DNA of 64,000 nucleotides, from positions 9,961,001 through 10,025,000 of the forward strand of contig CM073325.1 of the NCBI GenBank assembly GCA_037043015.1. The letters run 5' to 3'. The translations under genes and the position numbers were made by a program. Every line of letters starts with the position of its first letter. The first letter of the stretch is position 1. This stretch comes from Bryum argenteum (taxonomy: Eukaryota; Streptophyta; Bryopsida; Bryales; Bryaceae). Positions 45,342 to 58,250 of this stretch are shown in pieces. The notes under the pieces are model-generated. The model worked only from the letters and a program-made list of their open reading frames with translations. It ran no database searches and was not told the DNA's origin.

Positions 45342-48300
45342 CTAATTAGACTTGAGAGAGATCTTGTGAAGTTCCTGACAAATCTGTTCGAAGGTCGGTC
45401 TCTCCGTTGGATTCAATTGCACGCATCGTTCAACCAGCAACTTTAGGTCAAGATGAGTATCTGAAGTCCACCTCAGTGTAGCAATGCCATTCCACACCTC
45501 CTCATAATCACTTGACCCAAGGTCACAGTATGGATCTTCTCCGGTTAGGACCATATAGCAAACCATTCCGAAACTGTAGACGTCTGTTGCCTTCATCGCA
45601 TCCAAGTCCGCCTCATCGCGCAGGTTCCCTATGATCCGCTTGGCCGCTTCATTCAGTAACTCCGCTCTTCCGGAGTTTAGCACGATCCTCTTGGCCGCTT
45701 CCTTCAGTCTCTCATCGCCCGTTACGAAGGGGAACACTTCAGGTGCTCGATAAAAGCGTGAACCCACACCGTCGAAGTAGCCAAACTTTGAGCCCGTAAA
45801 CATTTTGAGGTGCGACTCACCGAAGTCCGCAATCTTGACATCGACGTCTTCACTGTAATCTACCACAAGCACGTTCCGGGGTTTCAAGTCACGATGCACC
45901 AACCCCCTTGAGTGCAGATATACCATACCCAATGCCAGCTTCGTGATAATGAGCAATGCTTTTCCAAACTTGAAAGGACCTCCCTTCGCACCTTCAGCTT
46001 TCTTCTGATCGACCAGTTCTTGCAGATTCATCTTCACATACTCCATTACAATTTCGTATTTTTCGACTGCATACTCAGACAGGCCAATCAATTGCACTGT
46101 GCAAGGATGATGGCTTACTTCAATCAGATACTGCACCTCATTCGAAGGGAGGTCCACAGACTTGAGTTTCTTCACAGCAACTGTACAGTTTAACCAAGTT
46201 GCTTCGAAAACTTCCCCAGCAGCTCCACTTCCTTTCACAGTAGAACTTCTTTCGAGACGCTCGTGCGGAATCATGGCTACGTGTGAATATTTTCCGTGAC
46301 TGCCAGAATTGACTGAGCTCGTGTTCGAACCCCACAATTTCAATAAATTCAATAGTTGGTTCAAGGATCTCCCAAAGCTCAACAAGGGTCCGCACACACG
46401 GTTCCTACTTGAAGCAGTCTTCAAAAGCTGACAAATTTCTCCAAATGTTGGCCGCTTGCTTGGCTCCTTGCTCCAGCACCGTCTTATCAGGCCCTTCAGA
46501 TCCTCACCCAATTCCTCCGGCAATTTATACTTCTCTTCAATCCGCCCATCTCGTATGTAATCCAAAAGTCCATCTTTCTCAAATACATCTTGGTAAGGCA
46601 ACTTGCCAGTCACAATTTCATAGCACGTCATTCCAAAACTATAGACATCACTTTGCTTCAACTGTTCGTTAGTGGGCCTCTCTACGCCACCATACTTGTC
46701 GATAGCTTCGGGTGCAGTCCATCGAGGTCGTCTTATCTTGCTTGCTTTGTCGAACGCCTCCCGGTTCCAGTTCTTCAGGTTTTGAGAGCCTCGAAGGTCA
46801 CCGATCTTGACTTGCAAAACCTGATCGTCAAGTTTCTTGACCAGAATGTTGGTGCACTTCAGATCTCCATGTACGTAATCCCTCTCATGCATGTAGTACA
46901 TGCCTTTCGCAATCTGGCTGATGACGTCAAGTTTGTCGAAGCGACCAACGTTCTCCGCCATGAATTTTTTGAGATCCCCGTCCATCAATTCCATGAGGAA
47001 CAAGCATCTTTCTTCATCCTGTCCGAAACCAACAAACCGGACAACATGAGGATGTTGCAACGCCACCAAGGATTGAACCTCCTTCTTCAGCTCTCGTTCA
47101 TTCCATTTAAATTTATGAGTAGCGTTACAATTGAACACCTTGATGGCGAAGTCACAACCTAGCCATTTGCCGGGATGCACAATCACCCAACCAACCTCCT
47201 CCATTGGATCCTGGCGACTCTGTGGCTTCCACTCGGGGCGGCCTGCACGCACGTTGTCAATGCCTACAGGAAAATTCCGATCAATAGCGAGATAATCCGG
47301 CAATTCGGAAACGAATTCATCAGACTTCTTGGGCTTCACTGGAACATGATGAATGACTACATCCGACGACTTGCTATCAATAGCGAGATAGCTTGGCATA
47401 TTCCCCGGCCCGAATTCATCGATGTTCTTCGTCTTGTCTAAAACCACTTGTGCTTGTTTCTTTGTAGCTTCATCCGAAGATGATTGGGATTTTCGCTGCT
47501 TCATCTTCAACTTAATCGCCTTCATGTCCTTCTCAGCATCATCTAGCAGGACCGACTCCTCCACTTTAGGCAAGCTCGGGAAGCCACTCTTCGCCCACGC
47601 ACAGTGGAGGTCGTCATGAAAATCTTTGAATTCTTCTCGGTTGTCTCCGTTAGAAATTTCACGAGCAGTGATATCTGTTGTGTCAGCATAGCCTTGTACC
47701 AAGATCTGCCCTTTCCTCAAGATTTTGAATAGCTCAGAATCTTCCTGCAGCTCCATGCTCTTCATTGCTTCGTCACTGACTGTGTTGAAAAGATCAGCGA
47801 TGCGCTTGCACTGGTTCTTGTTGGATGTCACCCGAGGCAAATCGTCGCGAATAGCAACGATCATATCGTGGACGCTTTTGGCTTGCGGCTCCATAGGATC
47901 TTTCATCATTTCTGAGCAAGAACCAGAAACTGCATGGTTTGTTAGAATGTATAGGCACTGAAAGTAAATCGAGATGAAGAGCAAGGCTAACAGACGTCGG
48001 TACAGTATGTTACTACAGCGAAAGTCTAGAGACAAGCTTGGCTTGAGGTCTATGACGTGCCACCAGAGTATAATATCTCAAGCTTCATTTTTGAAATTTT
48101 TGGACAGCCCTCATTCTTTTTTAACATGAATCTCGGATGGAGAATGTTGACTAGGCTTGAAAATTTGATCAGATGTCTACCGACAAAAACTAGGAATAGT
48201 TATCTTTTGAGAACATCCTCAGAAAAAGTCGAAGTTAAAAGCTGCCTGAAGCAGTGAGACACATACTAAATTCTGAGCCATGAGTACCAATCAACATTCT

Positions 48301-48482
48301 AAGCAAGAGTTTGAGCCCAGTACATGAAAGGATTGAAAACACGATTTCTGTATAGTAAACAACACTAACAGTGGTAGGAGAGGCCAAAATATTGTACCAG
48401 AATCCACCATCATGGGAGTTGGCATACTGCCAGAGGCAGAGGTGACTTCCTCCTCAGAGTCCACCGACATGGGAGTCGACAT
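45342..48482 (-). CDS. Tandem kinase protein K1 (two exons)
   Basis: Proposed join of exon 1 (48482-48398, MSTPMSVDSEEEV start) and exon 2 (47911-45342) through a GT-AG intron; the phases fit and give 884 residues. Residues about 29-150 are charged and probably helical. Two YLAID repeats (about 203 and 236) follow. A first kinase-like domain (about 267-525) has the VAIK-type Lys286 and APE, but no Gly-rich loop, HGD for HRD (Asp378) and DLR for DFG (Asp400), so it may be a weak or pseudo kinase. The second domain (about 582-878) is canonical: GSGAAG 589-594, Lys609, HRDLKPRN (Asp703), DFG (Asp724), APE. No receptor-type membrane segment is seen, so it is likely cytosolic. Alternatively translation could start at MMKDP in exon 2. 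The double-kinase layout recalls plant immune tandem kinases. Confidence 0.82.
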
Positions 48483-49340
48483 TGTGACAGAGCGACGCAG
48501 GTGACTTCCTGCTCAAAGTTCCACACCGACAACGCCTCTAAATCGACGATCGCTCACAAACACCTGCAGTAGGGGACAGTAAATCCGATTCGTGATTGGG
48601 AATCAGATCCAGAAGACATCTGGGACCAACACCAATTTTGGAGAGTCCGAAGGGACACAGAGCAGTTGAGCTGATCTCGGACTACAACATACAAACTGAA
48701 CCATTGAAAAAATTAAACGTTCAAGCTCAAACGATAATTCTGCATCTGAGGCATAGATACGTTCACTCAAGTTCCCTACACACCCCAAGAGCCAGAGAGA
48801 TCTAGAGTCGAAACGGCGACTACAGACTTAAAACTTCACGAAAGAAGTAAGTTTTTGCTACCTGGTGGGAATCTGGTGGCGGTCGCTGTGCACACAAAGG
48901 AAATGGCAGGGTCGCTCCGCCGCCACTCGTCCAGCCTCGATTGCTTCAGAGCACGAACTCTCGAGTCATAACTGCACCAGCATCATCGCCTCTGCAGAAA
49001 GACTTGTGCTCATCGTTCGAATCTCTCACTAAGTTGGGCTCTGACAAGAAACAAGTAATGGCTTACTCACTCTATCAGCCTCTAAAGCTGTTCTTATTTA
49101 TGAACCAGAATGAATCGGTATGTAAATAATAGAAAAGATCCATGTCCGAGACGACCTCTGTCTGTACAGAAAGAGTCTTACCGCCGATTTCATAGAAACT
49201 CATAAACTATTGCTCAGAAGGATCATGACACTTGGTGAAAGAATCCCAGCACCCGAGGTTGACAATGTGAGCCAATTCTTCAGGAATTGGTAGCCCTGTC
49301 AGAACCGCGTACAGACAGCATAATCTAATTCTTTTGGCCA
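48483..49340 (-). repeat. K1 upstream region, shared with K2
   Basis: The promoter side of K1. It aligns with 56310-57120 upstream of K2, with common words such as GACACTTGGTGAAAGAATCCCAGCACCCGAGG-like stretches near 49225 and 57020 and CACACCCCAAGAGCC near 48779 and 56578. No separate gene is seen. Confidence 0.65.
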
Positions 49341-49739
49341 TCCACCTATTTTACCGCCGAGCTCTACGAGGTAGATAGAATCGATGAGCGTGTTTCTTTA
49401 AAAATGTGTGAGACAATGCAAGATCTTCAATGATCTGCTGTTGATTGAAATGGGAGGAATCGTTTGCAATAATTGGTAAAGGAATTTATAGTTTTAATCT
49501 CCACAATATTGTTGTTTTATATATGCTAGAGTCAACACTTGTACACTTGTAGTCTTGATGTTTGTCTGTGTCAACTTAAGAATGAAAATAAAAACAGTTT
49601 ATCATGGGTCCAATTGCAAGAATCAATATTCGAGAGGGTCTACAGGTTGCCAACTTGCCATATGGCATTGATATTTTAGTTGTTGTACAGACTAATTGTG
49701 AATTGTTCTTGTGTATGTAGTACTCATGTACTATTCAAT
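49341..49739. other. No gene seen
   Basis: Spacer. TTGTCTGTGTCAACT..AAGAATGA near 49563 also occurs near 57190 beyond K2, so the duplicated segment extends to about here. Confidence 0.5.
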
Positions 49740-50692
49740 TTAACCCCTAAAAATCCAGGCGTTTCCTCAACCTCGAGAACCAAAAACTGCCATTATTCAC
49801 CTTCGTTGGGAAATGGGGAAATGGAGAAACTTTTTTTTCCTGGTTTAAGACTTTGAACCGTAAGATCTTGTACCTAACTTGTATACAAAGGACTGGACAG
49901 GTCAAAATTTCAAGCGTTGGATGTTTGTCATTTGTGAGATTATAACAATCAAAGTTTGACCAACACTTTTTTTTGCCGCTGCGTAAGAGGCATTGTCTAA
50001 ATGGTGCCAAGGGCAACTTGATGATTGTTACTCCAAACATTTTTCCCTCATTTTTTTTCATGTAGGTAATCAAGTTGGGTACGCTCTGAATGCAAAATTT
50101 TAGAGACCAATTCCACTTTTTGACCTTAATGTAAAACATTTTATGAAAGAAGGTTTGAAAACAACCATATAGTAAAACAAGCACCACATATGATATATTT
50201 AGTTTGAGAAAAATCTGGACAATGAGTAGGTGCATTTATGATAATGTGAATTTCGAAAAAAAAAATCTTGGAAAAAATCCAAAATCTCGAATTTCGGCAA
50301 TTTTTTAAAGAAAAAATTGTAAAATCATTAGAAATTGTGAAGATTGTTTTTGAAAGTTTTGGAGGCTGCCCTTGTAAAATTGGTAAATTTTTTGACTTTG
50401 GATTCTTTGGAATTTTAATAGTAATTTGGTAATGAACATATTTCAAAAAAATAAAAAATAAAAACTTAAAAAAAATTATTTGTAACTGCCCGTTTTGGAC
50501 TTGGAACCTAAAATTTCTAGATGAAGGTTATAAAATTAAAATTTAGTTTTACAAATTTTACCACATACACATTACGGTATGGGGAGCATCCAGTAAAAAT
50601 CTTAGGCAATAATATCAATTTAATTCCTTAAAATGAGCTGCCCCCAAAATGTCAGAAAATCAAATCGGTTTTCCTGAATTTTTAGGGGTTAA
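49740..50692. mobile_element. piggyBac-type MITE, derivative of the 17-kb element
   Basis: TTAA-CCCCTAAAAATCCAGGCG and CCTGAATTTTTAGGGG-TTAA bound 953 bp. The left 400 bp match the right end of the piggyBac-like element (22500-22957) in inverse orientation. The 162-codon minus-strand frame 49747-50235 is part of this conserved subterminal DNA and is not called as a gene. Confidence 0.8.
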
Positions 50693-51668
50693 CTATAGTA
50701 CAATGTGTTCAAATAAGTTAAGATACTGTGAGAATTTGTTACATATAGTTATGTTAATGTGCACTTCAAAATTCTTAAGTGTCAATAGAGAGTGAAAGTA
50801 TGTCTTAGTTATGGATTAACAATCATGTTCTGAGCATTGGATTAGATATGCTTTTTCAAGCACAATACTTTTTCAAATGCTTTTAAGTGTCAACTTATGT
50901 ACTGATTTCACACTTTAGCATTGAAGCTCTACATATGGAATTAAGAATTTCAAACCAACCATTCTATCACACAAAAGCTTGCATTTGTATAACACCAAAT
51001 TGGCCACATTTTGTAGCCTATGTTTAGTCATTGATCCAAAGATTGCTTGTTGGATGTCTATCATTTGCAAGATCATAACATTCGTAAACTAGTAGAAATG
51101 TGCACAAAAGGTGACTGTTGCACTTTTCGCTTAACCCTTAATTGACATCCTTGTTTTCCACAAATTGGAGAGAAATGCAACCTTATTATCTTATGGCCTT
51201 ATTTGTGCACTGAAGGTAAAAAAATTTTGAGAATCGGGAACGGTGGTTATCAAGGTAACTTGGTGATGTGACCAATGCAAAAAAGATCGATCACATCGGA
51301 TAAAATCTCAAAAAATGGCACCGTTGAGAAAAAAATGTTTTGGTTGCTAAAACAAAACACATAATAGCAAGCCACTCTCATGCTCCCCAACCCGTAATTA
51401 GCTTTACAGGATCCCCTAATATTTCAATGGCTTGCTAAGGGGAGGTGATATACTTAAATTGGTGATATTAAGTGTGCTTATCCTGACACGAAGTTATGGA
51501 TGCGCTTTTTTTTGTGTCAACTCTTGAGACATTAAGATGCTCACTATTGTAATATATTACATAGTATGTATTACTACAAAAAATCCTCTCAGCACTTTCT
51601 AGTTGATCATTCACCATCTTTCTTTCCTTTTTATTGATAAATCCTTCGATGATATAAAAGAAAGGTCA
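50693..51668. other. No gene seen
   Basis: AT-rich spacer. TTAACCCTTAATTG at about 51133 looks like another TTAA element end, but no partner was identified. Confidence 0.45.
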
Positions 51669-52037
51669 TTAACCCTTAAAGGTCCTTCCACTCCTATATG
51701 GGCAGCCCGAAATTGGATCTCAGCATCTTTTGCACTTGGGCAACATGAATGGTGCAATTTTTGAACTTGAGCAGCATGAATAAACCAATCAATGATGAGT
51801 TTGCAACCTCCTAAAAGGTTTTGTGCAATCCCAACCTACCTACCGCAATCCTTTCAAAGCACAAATCACTCATACAAATTGCGATTTGAATTGTAGGATT
51901 TCACTTTGTAGATGCATCACAAAAAGGTGACTAGAATGATATTAAAAAATAAGTGAAAAATTGAGAATCTAAAGAGCTACATGCAAGATTCTATTGGAAA
52001 ACAGCCCGAGGGGCTGACAGGCGCCTTTAAGGGTTAA
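51669..52037. mobile_element. Short TTAA-flanked MITE
   Basis: TTAA-CCCTTAAAGGTCC and GGCGCCTTTAAGGG-TTAA bound 369 bp with no coding content. The ends are variants of the piggyBac-type ends in this window. Confidence 0.65.
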
Positions 52038-52957
52038 GACTGCTTATTGGTAAAGTTGAGGTCAGAGGGTACTAGTAATATCACTAATTTGAGTTGTCAC
52101 ATGCAAAGAGGGAAACTCATTCCATTTTTGTAAGAAAAAGGTGAGCCTTGATTTGGAAGATGCCAACTCATAGTTTCATTCTCTTATGCTCGTATTTAGC
52201 AATTTTGTTTTACGGAAGCTCAAAGATTTGTCTCATACTTAGTTGGATCACAAATTCTAAACGTGGAGTAGGTCTCTGAAGAGTAGACTCGAATACTCTG
52301 AATATGAGGGTAGACTTGAAGTGCTTCATACAAGATTTTTCTAGAGAATAAGACAAAAGTGAGCTGAGGGCAAAAATCTAGGATCATGAACCTCTCAATC
52401 TTGTGTTAAGCAAACCTCATTCCGCACTGAGCTTTACTTTCCGTACAATCAAATAATTGTTTTTCTAAAATATCACCACTATTTTGTACTTTATCATCCA
52501 ATCTCAAAATAGCTCTCAAAATAGCCATCGTGAAACGTTGAAGTATTTAGCCCAAAATGACTTGATTTCACAAATTTTAGAAAAAACCCTAATCTTATTA
52601 CTTTCACAAAATATTGCCATTCTCATGAAATTGAGGTTTATAGTAATTTTTAACCAATTGAAAAAGCAAAGGAAAGGGTGATAACACTAAGTGCACCATA
52701 ACACTAGATTCAATATTTTCTAGAGGGATGTCATGTCCTATAAGAGTGTCACATCTCCATCTTGTGATGAAACATACTCTTGTAACTCTTTTGTCACTAT
52801 AAAGCATAGAACTCATACATAAATTATTTATTATCAATATTTAAGCAAAATAAACATTTCATTGTAGTAATATGGTTCTCACTATAGTAAATACAATTTA
52901 CTCCACTTAGTGTAAGACTATTCATCCAGTGGATCCATACATTAATTGCATAGCTTA
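52038..52957. other. No gene seen
   Basis: AT-rich spacer between MITE and SINE. Short frames at 52484-52837 have no recognisable content. Confidence 0.5.
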
Positions 52958-53275
52958 GGCACCACAAGCCTTGGCTTGGTGGTTAGGGCTTAGGCCCCCA
53001 ATGAGGAGGTCGTGGGTTCTATTCCCCATGCCGGCGTGGTGCTCACCACTATAGTCCACCCAACTATTGTGGGGGGTCTTTGGACCTTGTTGTATGGGTA
53101 CCTCAAAGCCCTTTGGGGGGATACTATGTCAAGTATCTTCAAGGCATTAGTAACTAGGCTAGAAACTAGCGTAGGCGGCCCCTTAGAAAGAGACCGGAGT
53201 TTCTATCTATCTTGCATAGCTTCCAACTGGTACTACCTTTGCTCAGAGACGGTCTACAGCTTTAAAGATTGAGTG
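52958..53275 (+). mobile_element. tRNA-derived SINE
   Basis: The head has an A-box-like TGGCTTGGTGG and a B-box-like GGGTTCTATTCC at tRNA spacing, the pol III internal promoter of tRNA-derived SINEs. The body includes GTGGTGCTCACCACTATAGT and CTTGTTGTATGGGTACCTCA. Relatives lie at 57995-58250 and 61120-61444 (both minus) and 62165-62290 (partial). The apparent frames through these copies are by-products. Confidence 0.75.
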
Positions 53276-53604
53276 ATAAAAGCACCAATCGGGCACATGA
53301 AATGCAAATTACCAGACTGACCCAGTATCAGAACGTAAGCAACTTGTCTACACACTCCATTCCACTTTTACAAACTGCATGATTGTAGATCGATCGAGTA
53401 AAAATGACTCAGACAAGCTGAAGCCTGATATACCTCACCAAGATTATACTAAAATACTTAAATGTTTGTTATTCTGAGCTAGCACCATAGCCTTCAGATA
53501 AACATGTAAACTTTGGTTTAAAGGCCTGCAATGCTATAGATGTTAACTAAATAATGCGGCCAAGTCAGTATGAAAAGCATATACAGAATATGTTCGTTTT
53601 GCAA

Positions 53605-56309
53605 CTACAGGTTATCAGAGGCTTCGGTTCGGTAAATTTTGTCGAGTGCTTCGCAAATGACTTCGAAAGTCGGTCTCTTGACTGGATCCAAGGATAAGCA
53701 TCGTCTTACAAGCGACTTCAGATTAGGAAAGCGATTGAGATGCGAAGGCCAATTGAGTTCATCATCATTCCAAACCTTAAGATATGACTCAGTTCTTCGT
53801 CCATCTTCGGGGTATACAGTTTCTCCTGTCAAGACCTTGTAACATACCATTCCGAAACTGTAGACGTCTGTCGCCTTCAATGCATCCAGGTCGAAAGCCT
53901 GGTTCGGCGTTTGACTAGCCTTCTTCGACAGCATGTCAAAGACCAGCTTGGCCGAGTCTGATTTGAGTTGATCGAATTTCGGCTTAGCCATCACCTCAGG
54001 TGCTCGATAAAAGCCTGTACCCTTCTGGTCGAAATAGCGATCAACTCCTCCCAGTCTCCCCGCGAGATACGACTCACCGAAGTCCACAATCTTGACATCG
54101 ATGGTATCAGCGTACTTTCGCACAAGCACGTTCGCAGGTTTCAAGTCACGATGCACCAACCCCTTTGAGTGCAGGTATAACATACCCAATGCAATCTTCG
54201 TGATAATGACCAGATTTTCTTTGTGCATATTCTTCTGTCGAACTAAGAGAGTCCAAGCTTTCTTTCGATTTTCGACCAGTTCACTCAGATTTTGGTCCAT
54301 GCACTCCATTACAATCCAGTAATCTCCGTTTGAATCATCACATAAACCTATCAACTGCACTATGAAAGGATGATAGCTTACTTCGATCATGTTACTCACT
54401 TCGCTCTGCAACATGTCAGGAATTTTGAGTTTCTTCACAGCAAATGTACAATCCAACCAAGTTGCTTTATGAACTCTCCCAGCACTTCCTCTGCCGAGAG
54501 GACTTAATATTTGAAGACGGGCAGATGGAATGATGGTCACGTGTGAAGGTACCTGTCGAGAAACGTATAAAGTTGCCTGAGGAACGTATGAAGGTGCCTG
54601 AGGAGGTGGTGGGGGTGGACGTGTTCCAGAAGAACTCGTCGAACTCCGATGCTCGGAATTCAAAAAACAGATTTGACGTAATAGCGACTTCGCAGCATCT
54701 TTGCAGTCACTTCCCCGATCAGGCTCAGTCCTCAAATGAAGACAAATTTCCTCGAATGTTGGCCGCTCGCTTGGTTTCTTCCTCCAGCACTGTCTTATCA
54801 TGCCGTTGAGAATAAGATCCTTATCTGAGTCATCGGGCAACTTATTGAATTCTTCAACCCGCCCTTCTCGTATGTACTCCAACAGTCCGTTTTTCTCAAA
54901 TATATTTTGGTAAGGCAACTTGCCAGTCACAATTTCATAGCACGTCATTCCAAAACTATAGACGTCACTTTGCTTCAATTGTTCGTCAGTGGGCTTCTCC
55001 ACCCCACCATACTTGTCGATAGCTTCGGGTGCAGTCCATCGAGGTCGTCTTATCTTGCTTGCATTGTCGAACGCATCACGGTTCCAGTTCTTCAGGTTCT
55101 GAGAGCCTCGAAGGTCACCGATCTTGACTTGCAAAACTCGGTCGTCAAGTTTCTTGACCAGAATATTGGTGCACTTCAGATCTCCATGTACGTAATCCCT
55201 CTCATGCATGTAGTACATGCCTTTCGCAATCTGGTTGATGACGTCAAGTTTGTCGAAGCGACCAACGTTCTCCGCCATGAATTTTTTGAGATCCCCGTCC
55301 ATCAATTCCATGAGGAACAAGCATCTTTCTTCATCCTGTCCGAAACCAACAAACCGGACAACATGAGGATGTTGCAACGCCACCAAGGATTGAACCTCCT
55401 TCTTCAGCTCTCGTTCATTCCATTTAAATTTATGAGCAGCATTACACTTGAACACCTTAATGGCGAAGTCACAACCTAGCCATTTGCCGGGATGCACAAT
55501 CACCCAACCAACCTCCTCCGCTGGATCCTGGAGACTCTGTGGCTTCCACTCGGGGCGGCCTGCACGTTCCTTGTCAATGCCTACAGGAAACTTCCGATCA
55601 ATAGCGAGATAACTTGGCAACTCGGAAGCGAATTCATCAGACTTCTTGGGCTCCACTGGAACATGATGAATGACTACATCCGACGACTTGCTATCAATAG
55701 CGAGATAGCTTGGCATATTTCCCGGCCCGAATTCATCGATGTTCTTCGTCTTGTCTAAAACCACTTGTGCTTGTTTCTTTGAACCTTCATCCGAAGATGA
55801 TTGGGAGATGCGCTGTTTCATCTTCAGCTCTATCTCCTTCTTGTCCTTCTCAGCATCAGCTTGTAGGACCGATTCCTCCACTTCAGACAAGCTCGGGAAG
55901 CCACGCTTCGCCCACGCATAGTGGAGTTCCTCATGAAACTCTTTGAATTCATCTCGGTTGTCTCCGTTGGAGATTTCACGAGCAGTGATATTTGTTGTGT
56001 CAGCAGCATAGCCTTGTACCAAGATCTGCCCTCTCCTCAAGATTTTGAATAGCTCAGTGCAATGAGATACATACTCATTTTTTGGCCACGCACACCAATC
56101 AACCTTCCTTGCATTCATACATTCAACTGCACTCGTTACGTTGAATTCCAGTACACGGAAGTAACGCAGAAATAGTAAAACAACACTAACATTGGTAGGA
56201 AAGGACAAAGCATCGTACCAGAATCCACCATCATGGGAATTGGCTCACTGCCAGAGGCATTGCAGCTGACTTCCTCTTTAGAATCCACCAACATGGCCCG
56301 AGTCGACAT
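53605..56309 (-). CDS. Tandem kinase protein K2, N-terminal deletion
   Basis: A paralogue of K1. Exon 1 (56309-56219, MSTRAMLVDSKEEV start) is conserved with its GT donor. A deletion of about 517 bp relative to K1 has removed the K1-type acceptor and about 58 N-terminal residues. One workable model uses a new acceptor, GAGTGCAG, with exon 2 from 56126, giving 870 residues. The first kinase-like domain is almost identical to that of K1, with Lys254, HGD (Asp346) and DLR (Asp368). A linker has six prolines (534-539). The second kinase domain has GRGSAG 575-580, Lys595, HRDLKPAN (Asp691), DFG (Asp712) and APE, and is well diverged from K1. If intron 1 is retained, a stop follows at 56136, so expression depends on the new splice or a downstream start. 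Confidence 0.75.
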
Positions 56310-57130
56310 CCTCACAAAGAGGCGCAGGTGACCAAATCTCCACACCGACAATGCCTCTGTATCGAAGATCGCTCGCAAATGTCTGAAATAACTCCGTTGC
56401 GTAATCAGAAATTAGATCCAGAACACATCCGAGACCAACACCAGGTTCCCAGAGCCAGAATGGACACAGCTGATATATCTTGGACAGCAACGAACAAACT
56501 GACCCATTGAACAAATCGTTCAAGCTTAGAAGATAGTGCTGCATCTGAGGCATAAGCACGGTTACTCCAGTTCCCTACACACCCCAAGAGCCGGAGAGAC
56601 TCGACATGACGATCACCGACTTGAACCTTCACGAAAGATATTACCTGGTGGGATTTGGTGGCGTTCGCTGTGCATACACTGGATATGGCAGTGTCGTTCC
56701 GCCTCCGCTCGTCCCGTCTCGACTGCTTCAGAGCATGAATTTTCGAGTGGTCAGTGAACCACAATCGATCATGGCCTCTGCGGCAGATATGTGCTCAACA
56801 CAAGAATCTGTCACTAAGTTGAGCTATGACAAGGAATGAATAGAATGGCTTCCTCACTCTATCAGCTCTCGAAGCGCCCTCATTTATGAACCAGAAAGAA
56901 TCGGTAGGGAAGTTCCATGTCCGGAGCGCACCCAGGGGAGGGCGGTGTCTGTACAGAAGGAATCTTACCGCCGAATCCATGGACATTCATAAACTATTGC
57001 TCAGAAGGTATTCAATGATGACACTTGGCGAAAGAATCCCAGCACCCGAGGTTGACAATGTGAGCCATTTCTTGATCGAAATTTCTTGAAGTACCGCGTA
57101 CAGACAGCATAATTTACTTCTTTCGGCCAT
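56310..57130 (-). repeat. K2 upstream region, shared with K1
   Basis: Promoter side of K2 homologous to 48483-49340. Small frames here (for example 56405-56764) also exist in diverged form upstream of K1 and show no coding signature. Confidence 0.65.
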
Positions 57131-57994
57131 TCACCGCCGAGCTCTACGAATATCGTAGAGTCAACATTTGTTCATTAGAACTAATGTTTGTCTGTGTCAA
57201 CTCAAGAATGAGAATAAAAACAGTTTTATTATATTGTGGGTCTAATTGCAAGAGGGTTTGTTACTACATGGCATTGATATTTCAGTTGCTGTTGCCAAGT
57301 ACGAGCTACTTGTGAATTGTTTTAATTTGTGTACTTGTGAATTGTTTTAATTTGTGTATGCAGCACTCATTCAAGTACAACCGATCTTAATTACAATACA
57401 AGTTAAGTTTTAATACGATGTTTCAATTTCCCATTTAGCATGCCATTCTAGAATTTTTGGGCCACTTACCATATAAGGTAGGCAGTCCTAAAAGCGCTCT
57501 GTACCCAAAACCGATCTCTACCTCATTTGTAGATTGTGAAAATACAGATGTACCTCATTTGTATATAACGCATTTGGGTCAAATCTTACTTAGCACTTTG
57601 GAATTTTGTATAAAATTCACAAACGCAAATTACATGTTGCAAATTTTTGAAATCCTCCCGAAAACCTATTTGGAATGTGGTCATAATTTTATTTTGATGT
57701 TACTAGTGCTAAAAATAGGTCAGATCTCTTAAGTTGGTGCTTTTAGGACACTACCATAGTGAGTGAAAACATGTCTTCGTTATGGATCAACAATCATATG
57801 GTAATCGGTAGAGTAGATATGCTTTTGAAGCACCATACTTTTTCAAATGTTTTTTAGTTGTCCAAATCAACCTCTGTATTCACATTTTAGCATACCTCCA
57901 CATAAGAAATAATTAATCTTCTTCAAATATTATATGTCGTACGGAGGACAATATAGAAGAGAAAATCTAAACTATCCAAAGGGTGACATGAATA
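57131..57994. other. No gene seen
   Basis: Spacer. A direct repeat of ACTTGTGAATTGTTTTAATT occurs twice near 57310-57355. The 91-codon frame 57457-57732 has no recognisable content. Confidence 0.5.
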
Positions 57995-58250
57995 GAGTCT
58001 TCGTTCAACCTATCCATGGATGTATGCCCGCAAGTCATCACACCAATGGTTGAACTACTAACCTCTCTAGGGTGAACACTACGCTAATTCTTACCTACCC
58101 ACTAGTGCCTTAGAGATACCGGACATGGTATCCCCATAGGTCTTTGAGGTACCCATACAACGAGGTCTAAGAACCCCCCACCATAGTTGGGTGGACTATG
58201 GTAATGAGCACCACACCCCAATGCAGAATAGAACCCACGACCTTCTCATT
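57995..58250 (-). mobile_element. SINE copy, head truncated
   Basis: Minus-strand relative of the SINE at 52958. The B-box region (GGTCGTGGGTTCTATTC on the minus strand, about 58227-58243) is present, while the A-box end is missing. Confidence 0.65.

Noticed and set aside
46590-47162. 190-codon plus-strand frame, conserved at 54907-55479
   Set aside because: It is the antisense shadow of the first kinase domain. Its conservation follows from K1/K2 identity.
52966-53035. tRNA gene with A-box and B-box-like motifs
   Set aside because: No acceptor stem or anticodon arm can be paired, and several diverged copies with a common body are present, so it is a SINE head.
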